Assembly: GCF_016462705.1 (NCBI RefSeq)
Contig: NZ_JAEMSS010000027.1
Coordinates: 1-33,571 of the forward strand
Source of the DNA: Nocardioides sp.
Lineage (GTDB): Bacteria; Actinomycetota; Actinomycetes; Propionibacteriales; Nocardioidaceae
Length of the DNA stretch: 33,571 nt
Direction of reading: 5' to 3'
In this document: piece after piece, positions 16,181 to 22,543 of the stretch
Layout: every line of letters starts with the position of its first letter
Numbering within the stretch: position 1 is the stretch's first letter
Program-made: the position numbers and the translations under genes
Notes under the pieces: generated by a model
The model's input: the letters and a program-made list of their open reading frames with translations, nothing else
What the model was told of the DNA's origin: nothing
Database searches by the model: none

Positions 16181-17184
16181 AGGAGCCCCACGTCCTGCAT
16201 CATCTGCACGACCACCTCGCTGTTGAGGGTCGAGACGTCGATGGCCGGGGGCTCCAGCTCGCTGAACGGCTTGACGGGCGGCTCCAGGGAGACGGCCGGG
16301 TTGAGCGGGTACTCGAGGGCGTAGGAGTCGGCGATGGCCTGCTGGCCCTCCTCGCCGGCCAGGAACTCGACGAACGCCTGGGCGTCCTCCCTCTTGTCGC
16401 TCGCCGCGAGGACCCCGGCGCCGGAGACGCTGAGGAAGGCACCCGGGTCCTGGTCGCCGAAGAAGTGCAGCTGGGAGGAGTCGCTGTTCTCGCCGGACTC
16501 CTTCTGGTCGCGGTACCAGTAGTAGTGGTAGATGATCCCGGCGTCGACCTCGCCGTCGTTGACGGCCTTCATCACGACCAGGTTGTTCTCCAGCACCGTG
16601 CCGTTGTCGGCGAGGCTCTGGATCCACGACCGGGCCGCCTCCTCGCCCTGGGTCGCCACGACCGCGCTGACGATCGCCTGGAAGTCCGCGCCCGTCGGGG
16701 AGAACGCCACCCGGCTCGCCCACTCCGGCTGGGCCAGGTCCATCAGCGAGGTTGGCAGCTCGTCCTCCGAGAGGGCATCGGTGTTGTAGACCATGACCGT
16801 CGACCGGGCGATGAAGCCCAGCCAGCTCTTGTCTGAGGGGGAGAACTGCGGAGGAACCAGCGCCAGTGTCTCGTCGTCGATCGGCTCGAACAGGCCGGCG
16901 TTGTCGACGAGCGTCATCGCGGGGGAGTTCTCGGTGAGGAAGACGTCTGCGGGCGAGGCGTCGCCCTCCTGGACCAGCTGGTTGGCGAGCTCGAGGTCCT
17001 TGCCGCTGCGCAGCTTGACCTCGATCCCGGTCTCCTCCTCGAAGATCGGGGCCACCTCCTCCAGCAGCTCCTCGTGCTGGGCGTTGTAGACGGTGATGAA
17101 GGGGCCGTCGTCGTCGCCGCCGCAGGCGGCGAGGAGGGGGGCGATCAGGAGGGCGGCGGTCAGCGCCACCGGCGCTCTGCGCAT
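16177..17184 (-). CDS. fbpA: Fe(III) ABC transporter substrate-binding lipoprotein (FbpA type)
   Basis: 335 aa. Signal peptide with lipobox LLAAC (cysteine 21), then GGDDDG, so it is anchored to the outer face of the membrane. The body follows FbpA/FutA-type binding proteins: ITVYNAQHEELLEEVAPIFEEETGIEV, SPADVFLTENSPAM, and a C-lobe tyrosine cluster (IIYHYYWYRDQ, about 216-226) corresponding to the tyrosines that bind Fe(III). ATG 17184 is preceded by GAGAGG with 7-nt spacing. First gene of a coupled operon with fbpB, fbpC and the ligase fusion. An IdeR/DtxR-like box 22 nt upstream indicates repression by iron-loaded IdeR. Whether free Fe(III) or a chelate is the substrate is not decided by the sequence. 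Confidence 0.92.
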   Translation of the reverse strand: MRRAPVALTAALLIAPLLAACGGDDDGPFITVYNAQHEELLEEVAPIFEEETGIEVKLRSGKDLELANQLVQEGDASPADVFLTENSPAMTLVDNAGLFEPIDDETLALVPPQFSPSDKSWLGFIARSTVMVYNTDALSEDELPTSLMDLAQPEWASRVAFSPTGADFQAIVSAVVATQGEEAARSWIQSLADNGTVLENNLVVMKAVNDGEVDAGIIYHYYWYRDQKESGENSDSSQLHFFGDQDPGAFLSVSGAGVLAASDKREDAQAFVEFLAGEEGQQAIADSYALEYPLNPAVSLEPPVKPFSELEPPAIDVSTLNSEVVVQMMQDVGLL

Positions 17185-17205
17185 GGTGCGGCCTCTCGGG
17201 CAGGC

Positions 17206-17224
17206 TTAGGGACGCCTAACCTTA
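17206..17224 (-). promoter_or_regulatory. IdeR/DtxR-type iron box controlling fbpABC and the ligase fusion
   Basis: TTAGGGACGCCTAACCTTA, read on the plus strand, matches the 19-bp DtxR/IdeR consensus TTAGGTTAGSCTAACCTAA at about 15 of 19 positions. The core CCTAACCT half is perfect. It lies 22 nt upstream of fbpA. On the minus strand it contains TAAGGT (17224-17219), a TANNNT -10 candidate, so repressor binding would block the promoter. Its edge overlaps the TAA stop of the preceding MarR-GNAT gene. Confidence 0.8.
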
Positions 17225-18123
17225 TCGCCGCCCTCGGGAACCTCACAGTCGAGCGCCTTCTCGAAGAACGCCTGCGCGTACGGGTTGTCGTTGTAGCGCT
17301 CGATCGGGCGGTAGCCGGCCCGGTCGTACATCGCGATCGCCTCGGTCAGCGTGCGGTTCGTGTCCAGGCGGACGGTCCGGTGGCCCAGGTCCCGGGCCGT
17401 GGCCTCGAGATGTCGGAGCAGCCGTGACCCCAGTCCCGCCCCGCGCCACTCGTCGTGGACCCACATCCGCTTGATCTCGCCGACCTCCGGTCCGAGGGAC
17501 CGGATCCCTCCGGAGGCGACCGGCCCCCCGTCGCTGGTGGCGAGCACGAACGCGCCGCCGGTGGCGGCCACCATGTCGCCCACCTCGGCGGGCCCCGGGT
17601 CGAACCCGTCGGGGAACCGGCGGTCCAGCTCGGCGAAGTAGCTGTCCATGGCCTCCACCGCCGCCGGCTCGGTCGGGTCGACGGTCCGGATGTCGACCGT
17701 GGCGGCCCGCACCAGCAGGTCCGCGGTGGCCAGCGCCTCGGTCAGCCGGGCACGCTGTCGCTCGGTGAGTGGCTCGACCAGCCGCGCGGCGAGCCGCTCG
17801 GAGCGTGCGTCGAGACGATCGCGAAGTGCCCACCCGCTCCGGGTCAGGGCGACCACGCGACGACGGCGGTCAGCAGGGTCCGGGCGGACGTCGACCAGCC
17901 CACGTTCCTCCAGCGACCGGAGCTGCCGGGCGAGGTGGCCGGAGTCCAGGCCGAGCCGCGACCTGAGTCCGAGAGCCGTCAACCCGTCGGGGGACGTGCC
18001 GACCTCGAACACCAGCCGAGCCAGCCCCAGAGGAAGCCCGAGCCCCAGGAACGACTCGTCTAGGGCGCCGATGCGCTGGGTGTAGGTCCGGTTGAACCGC
18101 CGGACCACGTCGGTGTCGGCCAT
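17206..18123 (-). CDS. MarR-family regulator fused to GNAT acetyltransferase
   Basis: 305 aa. Residues 1-150 are a MarR winged helix (LGLGLPLGLARLVFEVGTSPDGLTA; recognition region GLDSGHLARQLRSLEERGLV; wing DPADRRRRVVALT). Residues 160-305 are a GNAT acetyltransferase with acetyl-CoA motif A around IKRMWVHDEWRGAGLGSRLL (RGAGLG) and motif B ending MYDRAGYRPIERYNDNPYAQAFFEKAL. This fusion is known across bacteria, but its substrates are mostly undefined. A perfect inverted repeat covers its own promoter and start, so it probably represses itself. ATG 18123 lacks a Shine-Dalgarno and looks leaderless. The stop overlaps the IdeR-like box of fbpA, which lies in the same direction, so read-through into the iron operon is possible. 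No operator-like repeat was seen elsewhere in the window. Confidence 0.88.
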   Translation of the reverse strand: MADTDVVRRFNRTYTQRIGALDESFLGLGLPLGLARLVFEVGTSPDGLTALGLRSRLGLDSGHLARQLRSLEERGLVDVRPDPADRRRRVVALTRSGWALRDRLDARSERLAARLVEPLTERQRARLTEALATADLLVRAATVDIRTVDPTEPAAVEAMDSYFAELDRRFPDGFDPGPAEVGDMVAATGGAFVLATSDGGPVASGGIRSLGPEVGEIKRMWVHDEWRGAGLGSRLLRHLEATARDLGHRTVRLDTNRTLTEAIAMYDRAGYRPIERYNDNPYAQAFFEKALDCEVPEGGDKVRRP

Positions 18124-18144
18124 TCTCTGACTCTAGTCAGAGAA
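18123..18144 (-). promoter_or_regulatory. Perfect inverted-repeat operator overlapping -10 and start codon of MarR-GNAT
   Basis: TTCTCTGACT (18123-18132), 2-nt centre CT, AGTCAGAGAA (18135-18144): perfect 10-bp arms. On the minus strand the centre reads TAGAGT, a TANNNT -10, followed by six bases (CAGAGA) and then ATG. A bound MarR dimer would cover the -10 and the transcription start together. Confidence 0.75.
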
Positions 18145-18164
18145 CGGCCCGCTGGGGAACGACC

Positions 18165-18241
18165 TGGGGTGAGTAACGGGACTTGAACCCGCGACATCCG
18201 CGACCACAACGCGGCGCTCTACCAGCTGAGCTATACCCACC
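18165..18241 (-). tRNA. tRNA-His (anticodon GUG), CCA encoded
   Basis: Acceptor GTGGGTA/TACTCAC, D-arm GCTCAGCTGGTAGAGC, anticodon stem CCGCG/CGCGG with loop TTGTGGT (GTG), T-arm with GGTTCAAGTCC, discriminator C and encoded CCA. Base 18241 supplies the extra G(-1), opposite C73, that marks tRNA-His. It lies between orn and the MarR-GNAT gene. Confidence 0.96.
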
Positions 18242-18245
18242 ATGT

Positions 18246-18268
18246 GGTCCCGGGCAGGGCCCAGGACC
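18246..18268 (-). terminator. Hairpin between orn and tRNA-His
   Basis: GGTCC (18246-18250) pairs with GGACC (18264-18268), and GGGC (18252-18255) with GCCC (18259-18262), around a C/A mismatch and a 3-nt loop. It could end the orn transcript or be the tRNA-His 5' leader; the -10 at 18278-18283 would place it inside that leader. Confidence 0.4.
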
Positions 18269-18277
18269 GACACGAAA

Positions 18278-18283
18278 GTGTAG
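18278..18283 (-). promoter_or_regulatory. Candidate -10 (TACACT) for tRNA-His
   Basis: TACACT on the minus strand is a strong TANNNT match about 37 nt upstream of the tRNA, just after the orn stop at 18314. No clear -35. If used, the tRNA precursor would carry a structured leader of about 30 nt. Confidence 0.4.
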
Positions 18284-18313
18284 GGGAGGCGAGGCGTTCG
18301 CCGGGAATCGGGA

Positions 18314-18958
18314 TCAGAGCTGAGCGCCCGCCTCCGCAGGAGGTGCCTCGGGGAGACCGGTGATCGAGCCGCCGTGCTTGGCCGCGATCCGCCGCGAGGT
18401 GTCGCTGTCGGGGCCGGGGGAGGGCACGAACACCGCCTCGCGGTAGTAGCGCAGCTCCTCGATGCTCTCCTGGATGTCGGCCAGCGCCCGGTGGTTCCCC
18501 CGCTTGGACGGCGCCTGGTAGTAGGCGCGCGGGAACCAGCGCCGAGACAGCTCCTTGATCGAGGAGACGTCGACGATGCGGTAGTGGAGGAAGGACTCCA
18601 GCGTGGGCATGTCCCGCACCAGGAACGACCGGTCGGTGGCGACGGTGTTGCCGGCGAGCGGGGGCCTGCTGCCCTCGGCGCAGTACTTCCGGATGTAGGC
18701 GAGCACCTGTCGCTCGGCCTCCTGGAGCGAGACACCGGACTCGAGCTGGGCGGTGAGCCCGGACTTCTGGTGCATTTGCCGGACGTAGTCGCCCATCTGG
18801 GTGATCGCCTCGTCCGGGGGCTTGATCACGATGTCGACCCCGTCCCCGAGCACGTTGAGGTCGAAGTCGGTGACCAGGGCGGCGACCTCGATCAACGCGT
18901 CGTTCACCAGGTCGAGACCTGTCATCTCACAGTCGATCCAGACGAGTCGCTCGCTCAC
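18314..18958 (-). CDS. orn: Oligoribonuclease
   Basis: 214 aa DEDDh 3'-5' exonuclease that degrades RNA dinucleotides, including pGpG, the linear product of c-di-GMP breakdown. Exo I WIDCEMTGLD (Asp9, Glu11), the central Asp in NTVATDRSFLVRDMP, and Exo III with the catalytic His in KRGNHRALADIQESIEEL are all present. Slightly longer than the ~180-aa E. coli enzyme because of a C-terminal tail (about 180-214), common in actinobacteria. GTG 18958 has no Shine-Dalgarno; TAGGGT ends six bases upstream, so the transcript is probably leaderless. The GTG choice is supported by MSERLVWIDCEMTG, the standard N-terminus. Confidence 0.96.
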   Translation of the reverse strand: MSERLVWIDCEMTGLDLVNDALIEVAALVTDFDLNVLGDGVDIVIKPPDEAITQMGDYVRQMHQKSGLTAQLESGVSLQEAERQVLAYIRKYCAEGSRPPLAGNTVATDRSFLVRDMPTLESFLHYRIVDVSSIKELSRRWFPRAYYQAPSKRGNHRALADIQESIEELRYYREAVFVPSPGPDSDTSRRIAAKHGGSITGLPEAPPAEAGAQL

Positions 18959-18964
18959 GCCCCC

Positions 18965-18970
18965 ACCCTA
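18965..18970 (-). promoter_or_regulatory. Candidate -10 (TAGGGT) for leaderless orn
   Basis: On the minus strand TAGGGT is followed by six bases (GGGGGC) and then the GTG start of orn, so transcription would start at the start codon. Fits TANNNT; no clear -35. Confidence 0.5.
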
Positions 18971-18990
18971 GGGCGTGGCGTCGGAGGCCT

Positions 18991-19638
18991 TCAGGCGAAC
19001 AGCGCTTCGCCGTACTTCAGGACCACCGCCAGGACCAGGACGAGGAGCCACACGACCACGAGGATCAGGTCGAGGTTGGACCGCACGAACCGGGCCAGCC
19101 CGGCCTGGACCCGCCTGGGCAGGTAGAGGTTGTCGTCGCGGATGTTGACGTAGGTCATCTCGAAGAACACCAGGGTCGTGGCCAGGGTGATCAACATGCA
19201 CCACGGGCACAGCGCGCCGATGTCGAACATCGCCTGGTGGAACAGCCAGTACGCGAAAACCAGCCCGATCGTGTAGACGACCTGGGCGGCGAGCATGAAC
19301 CACCGGGGGAAGCGCACCCCGGCCAGGCCGGCGACGGCGATCGTGATCACGACGGGCTCGGTCATCAGCCCGAGGAACGCGTTGGGGAAGCCGAGGACCT
19401 GGGACTGCCAGGAGTCGGCGACCGTGCCGCAGCTGATCACCGCGTTGATGTCGCAGCCCAGGTCGGCGTTGGGGTTCTCGGCGAGCGTCAGTGCCTCCAC
19501 CGACAGCACGAACGACGCCACGAGGCTGGCGATCGAGGCGACCAGCATCGTCACCCAGACGGTGACGCTGCTGTGCCGGAACTCGCCCAGCCGTGACCCG
19601 CGGGCCGGGGGCGCGATCTCGTCGAGCGTGCGGGTCAC
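18991..19638 (-). CDS. Vitamin K epoxide reductase (VKOR) family membrane oxidoreductase
   Basis: 215 aa, five likely membrane spans (about 28-50, 85-105, 113-133, 143-165, 188-208). It carries the four VKOR cysteines: the loop pair Cys62 and Cys70 (LGCDINAVISCGTVADSW) and the active-site CPWC at 144-147. In actinobacteria VKOR re-oxidises DsbA-type proteins and passes the electrons to menaquinone, replacing DsbB. The GTG start overlaps the stop of the DsbA-like gene (GTGA), which strongly supports a working pair. The usual serine/asparagine quinone-site region (GFPNAFLGL) is intact. An upstream extension of the frame runs through the DsbA gene and is not coding. Confidence 0.93.
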   Translation of the reverse strand: MTRTLDEIAPPARGSRLGEFRHSSVTVWVTMLVASIASLVASFVLSVEALTLAENPNADLGCDINAVISCGTVADSWQSQVLGFPNAFLGLMTEPVVITIAVAGLAGVRFPRWFMLAAQVVYTIGLVFAYWLFHQAMFDIGALCPWCMLITLATTLVFFEMTYVNIRDDNLYLPRRVQAGLARFVRSNLDLILVVVWLLVLVLAVVLKYGEALFA

Positions 19639-20402
19639 TGGTCGCCGGCGGCGGACTCGATGGCCTCGGTCAGCACTCCGGGCCTGGACCAGTCGCCCTC
19701 GAAGACCTCGCCGTCGATCTTGACCGTCGGTGTCCCCTGGACGCCGCCGTCGGTGGTGGCCTCGTCGGTCACCGAGGCGACCCACGCCTCGAAGGTGCCC
19801 TCGCCGAACTGGTCCACCACGTCGGCCGGCACCCCGGCGTCGGTCGCGATGTCGGCGATCTCGTCGTCGCTCAGCCCTTCGGTGCCCTCGTCCGGCTGCT
19901 GCTCGAACAGCGCGCTGTGGAAGGCCCAGGCGCTGTCCGGAGCGCCGTCGACGACGGTGGCGAAGGCGCTCGCCGACCGGGTGGAGTACTCGGTGCCCTC
20001 CGAGAAGCGGTCGAGGATCGAGATCGGGCGCAGCTCGACCTTGGCGACGCCCTCGGACATCAGCCGGTCGAGCTCCGCCTCGTTGACGGACTCGAAGGCG
20101 CCGCACGCGGGGCACATGTAGTCGTAGTAGATCTCGACGGTGACCGGCGCGTCGTCCGCACCGACGGGGAAGGCTCCGGACGAGGTCACGTTGTCCGGGA
20201 CGACGACCGTCCCGGTCGGGCCGCCGCCGTCGTCGTCCCCGCTGGCGGCGTTGACCACGGCCCACACGATCGCGGCGACCAGACCGAGGATCACGACGCC
20301 GCCCAGCGCCTGGGCGATCCTGCGCTGCTTCGCCTTGCGGGCTGCTGCTTCCTGCTGTGCCTTGCGCAGCTCCTGGGTCCTGATCCGTGACTGCTTGCTC
20401 AT
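19635..20402 (-). CDS. Membrane-anchored DsbA-like thiol-disulfide oxidoreductase
   Basis: 255 aa. A basic cytosolic N-terminus (1-30), one membrane span (33-52), an acidic/glycine linker (55-66), then a thioredoxin-like DsbA_2 domain outside the cell with active site CPAC (97-100, in IYYDYMCPACGAFE) and the cis-Pro loop in GVQGTPTVKIDGEVFEG. It introduces disulfides into exported proteins and is expected to be recycled by the VKOR encoded next. ATG 20402 is preceded by a weak GAAAGCAG; an upstream extension to 20516 would add residues before the basic N-terminus and is unlikely. Candidate clients nearby are secreted proteins with cysteine pairs, such as the lipase and RTX paralogues; that link is inference. 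Confidence 0.92.
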   Translation of the reverse strand: MSKQSRIRTQELRKAQQEAAARKAKQRRIAQALGGVVILGLVAAIVWAVVNAASGDDDGGGPTGTVVVPDNVTSSGAFPVGADDAPVTVEIYYDYMCPACGAFESVNEAELDRLMSEGVAKVELRPISILDRFSEGTEYSTRSASAFATVVDGAPDSAWAFHSALFEQQPDEGTEGLSDDEIADIATDAGVPADVVDQFGEGTFEAWVASVTDEATTDGGVQGTPTVKIDGEVFEGDWSRPGVLTEAIESAAGDQ

Positions 20403-20453
20403 CTGCTGCTTTCGGTCGTCGTGCCGGCCGATGGCCCGGGCTGGTTCGGGTCC

Positions 20454-20459
20454 AGGGTA
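20454..20459 (-). promoter_or_regulatory. Candidate -10 (TACCCT) for the dsbA-VKOR operon
   Basis: TACCCT on the minus strand fits TANNNT and would give a leader of about 45 nt before ATG 20402. It lies in the 182-bp divergent gap with the deaminase gene. No clear -35. Confidence 0.35.
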
Positions 20460-20572
20460 GGAGGCGAACCCACGATCGCCACGGCCCGAGGCCCGGGTCG
20501 GGACCAACGGCCCCACAGGTCGGGACGTCCTGCCCGGCGGTCGAGAACTGGCAGTTCACCCCGTCCTCGCGG

Positions 20573-20578
20573 TTCAGT
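20573..20578 (+). promoter_or_regulatory. Weak candidate -10 (TTCAGT) for a leaderless deaminase transcript
   Basis: TTCAGT ends six bases before GTG 20585. It departs from TANNNT at the second base, so it is the weakest of the leaderless set, but the spacing is the same and no good Shine-Dalgarno is present. Confidence 0.3.
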
Positions 20579-20584
20579 GGTGGA

Positions 20585-21667
20585 GTGACGTCCCCCGTTC
20601 TCCCCGGCCTCGACCAGTTCATCCGCGACCTGCCCAAGGTCGAGCTGCACGTGCACCACGTCGGCTCGGCGTCCCCACGGATCGTCAGCGAGCTGGCTGC
20701 GCGCCACCCTGGGACCGTGCCGAGCGACCTCGACGAGCTGAGGCGGTTCTACGAGTTCCGCGACTTCGCCCACTTCATCGAGGTCTACCTCGCCGTGGTC
20801 GCGCTCATCCGGACGCCCGACGACGTCTACTACCTCACCCACGAGGTGGCCCGGGAGATGGCGACCGAGCAGCAGCTGCGCTACGCCGAGCTGACCTGCA
20901 CGCCCTTCACGTCCGTCCGACCGGACGACCCGTCGCTCGGCATGCCGATCGAGGCCTACACCGAGGCCATCGAGGCCGCCCGGCTCGACGCCGAGCGCGA
21001 CTTCGGGCTGGTCCTGCGCTGGGTCTACGACATCCCGGGCGAGTTCGGGCTGCCGTCGGCCGAGGCGACGCTCACGTACGCCGTGGACCACCGGCCCGAG
21101 GGCCTGGTGGCGTTCGGGCTCGGTGGGCCTGAGGTCGGCGTCCCCCGGGCGCAGTTCACGGAGGTGTTCGACGCCGCTCGCGCCGCCGGGCTGCACTCCG
21201 TGCCGCACGCGGGGGAGACGACCGGGCCCGAGACGATCTGGGAGTCGCTGCGTCTCCTCGGGGCCGAGCGCATCGGCCACGGCACCTCGGCCGCGCAGGA
21301 CCCCGCGCTGCTCGCCCACCTCGCCGAGACCGGCACACCGCTGGAGGTGTGCCCCTCGTCCAACGTCGCCACCCGGGCCGTGGCCAGTCTCGCCGAGCAC
21401 CCGATCGCCGCCTTCCGCGACGCGGGCGTGGTCATCACGGTCGGCTCCGACGACCCGCCGATGTTCTCCACGACGCTGAACCAGGAGTACGGGATCGCCG
21501 CGGACCTGCTCGGGCTGGACCGCGCGGGAGTCGCCGACCTCGCCCGGGCGGGCGTCCACGCGTCGTTCGCCGAGCCGCAGGTCAAGGCCCGCATCCTCGG
21601 TGAGATCGACGGATACGTCCGCGACCACGAGGCGGACGCCGGAGACGTCGCCAACCAGGGCAAATAG
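20585..21667 (+). CDS. Adenosine deaminase family amidohydrolase
   Basis: 360 aa TIM-barrel zinc hydrolase. Metal ligands His22 and His24 (KVELHVHHVGSAS), the catalytic segment HAGETTGPETIW, IGHGTSA, VCPSSNVATRAV and the paired aspartates SDDPPMFSTTLNQEY are all present, so it is an active deaminase by motif. The N-terminal motif HVHHVGS differs from the usual HLHLEGS/HLHLDGS of adenosine deaminases; the base-binding region may differ, and an aminofutalosine- or adenine-type substrate cannot be excluded. GTG 20585 is the start that directly precedes the conserved N-terminus; a longer reading upstream is proline/arginine-rich and improbable. A strong hairpin follows the stop. It stands alone, with no purine-salvage neighbours. 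Confidence 0.88.
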   Translation: MTSPVLPGLDQFIRDLPKVELHVHHVGSASPRIVSELAARHPGTVPSDLDELRRFYEFRDFAHFIEVYLAVVALIRTPDDVYYLTHEVAREMATEQQLRYAELTCTPFTSVRPDDPSLGMPIEAYTEAIEAARLDAERDFGLVLRWVYDIPGEFGLPSAEATLTYAVDHRPEGLVAFGLGGPEVGVPRAQFTEVFDAARAAGLHSVPHAGETTGPETIWESLRLLGAERIGHGTSAAQDPALLAHLAETGTPLEVCPSSNVATRAVASLAEHPIAAFRDAGVVITVGSDDPPMFSTTLNQEYGIAADLLGLDRAGVADLARAGVHASFAEPQVKARILGEIDGYVRDHEADAGDVANQGK

Positions 21668-21671
21668 TTCA

Positions 21672-21700
21672 GGCCCCGCAACCTCATACGATGCGGGGCC
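21672..21700 (+). terminator. Strong hairpin terminator after the deaminase gene
   Basis: GGCCCCGCA (21672-21680) and TGCGGGGCC (21692-21700) make a perfect 9-bp stem with an 11-nt loop, starting 5 nt after the stop codon. No T-run follows. Confidence 0.8.
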
Positions 21701-21812
21701 ACGACCAACGTAGGCGCGGCCCGGCCTCGGACCTCGGATTGACGCGGGCGTGTCGCGGCCGCGACCGGTCGACCCGGTGCGAGCCCTGTGACCCGGTCCA
21801 CCTCGGCTACGC

Positions 21813-21826
21813 CACCCGAAAGGGTG
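21813..21826 (+). promoter_or_regulatory. Small GAAA-capped hairpin / palindrome upstream of the response regulator
   Basis: CACCC-GAAA-GGGTG forms a 5-bp stem with a GNRA tetraloop 32 nt before ATG 21859. The half-motif CCGAAAGGGTG recurs at 26912-26922 upstream of the second RTX gene. It may be an RNA element in the leader or a DNA site; function unknown. Confidence 0.35.
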
Positions 21827-21847
21827 TCGAACTCGCCCGCACTGGGT

Positions 21848-21853
21848 AAGGAG
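21848..21853 (+). promoter_or_regulatory. Ribosome binding site of the LuxR response regulator
   Basis: AAGGAG lies 5 nt before ATG 21859. It excludes GTG 21853, which overlaps it, as the start. Confidence 0.75.
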
Positions 21854-21858
21854 TGGGC

Positions 21859-22539
21859 ATGAACACCCGCTCCGGGAACGGCCCCGTCCGAGTAGCCGTC
21901 GTCAACGACTACGAGCTCGTCGTCCGCGGCGTCGCCGCGCTCCTCGAGCCCTACTCGGACCGGGTCGCGGTCGTCGAGCTCGACGCCAAGGTGGCCGTCG
22001 TCCAGGACGTGGACGTCGTCCTCTACGACACCTTCGGACAGGTCCAGGGCGACGGGATCGACCTCGACGACCTCGTCGAGGGCAACGGCGCCAAGGTCGC
22101 GATCTTCAGCTGGAACCTGCAGCCCGAGCTCGTCGCCCGCTCGCTCAAGCAGGGCGCGTCGGGCTACCTGTCCAAGAGCCTCCAGGGCGAGGAGCTCGTA
22201 CGTGCCATCGAGGCGGTGCACGCCGGGCAGGTGGTGGTGCCGACGAGGCCGGCGGGCCGAGACCGCGACGCCGGCGACTGGCCCGGCAAGACGGAGGGTC
22301 TGACGGCGCGTGAGGCCGAGATCATCGCGCTGATCACCCAAGGCCTGTCCAACCAGGAGATCGCGACCCGCAGCTACCTGTCGATCAACTCGGTCAAGAC
22401 CTACATCCGCACGGCCTACCGCAAGATGGGGGTCACCAGCCGCTCCCAGGCGGTGCTGTGGGGTGTGAGCCACGGCTTCCGGCCCGACGTGATGCGGGAG
22501 ACCGCGACGCACGAGGCCGAGTTCCCCGCGCGCAGGTAG
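21859..22539 (+). CDS. LuxR/NarL-type response regulator, orphan
   Basis: 226 aa. The receiver domain (about 8-125) has Asp17 in VVNDYEL (usually an acidic pair; here Asn16-Asp17), a phospho-acceptor at Asp57 (DVVLYDTFGQ) and the conserved Lys106 (GYLSKSL), so it can probably be phosphorylated. A linker rich in Arg/Asp leads to a LuxR helix-turn-helix at 148-205 (LTAREAEIIALITQGLSNQEIA, then LSINSVKTYIRTAYRKMGV), followed by a 20-residue tail. The start is fixed by a strong AAGGAG. No kinase lies beside it; the MASE4 histidine kinase at 3092 is the only one in the window and is 17 kb away, so pairing is speculation. The upstream 190 bp contain a tetraloop hairpin. The target genes are unknown. 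Confidence 0.9.
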   Translation: MNTRSGNGPVRVAVVNDYELVVRGVAALLEPYSDRVAVVELDAKVAVVQDVDVVLYDTFGQVQGDGIDLDDLVEGNGAKVAIFSWNLQPELVARSLKQGASGYLSKSLQGEELVRAIEAVHAGQVVVPTRPAGRDRDAGDWPGKTEGLTAREAEIIALITQGLSNQEIATRSYLSINSVKTYIRTAYRKMGVTSRSQAVLWGVSHGFRPDVMRETATHEAEFPARR

Positions 22540-22543
22540 CCGT

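Noticed and set aside
14582..16723. Extended fbpB reading starting at 16723
   Set aside because: The extra N-terminus lies inside fbpA in another frame and has shadow-like composition; the permease begins near the fbpA stop.
21737..21742. TTGACG as a -35 for the response regulator gene
   Set aside because: No TANNNT occurs about 17 nt downstream; the surrounding bases are GC-rich, so the match stands alone.
21822..21849. GTGT followed by GGGTAA as a sigma-B/SigF-type promoter
   Set aside because: The -10-like GGGTAA overlaps the AAGGAG ribosome site, so transcription would begin inside or after it and leave no usable Shine-Dalgarno.
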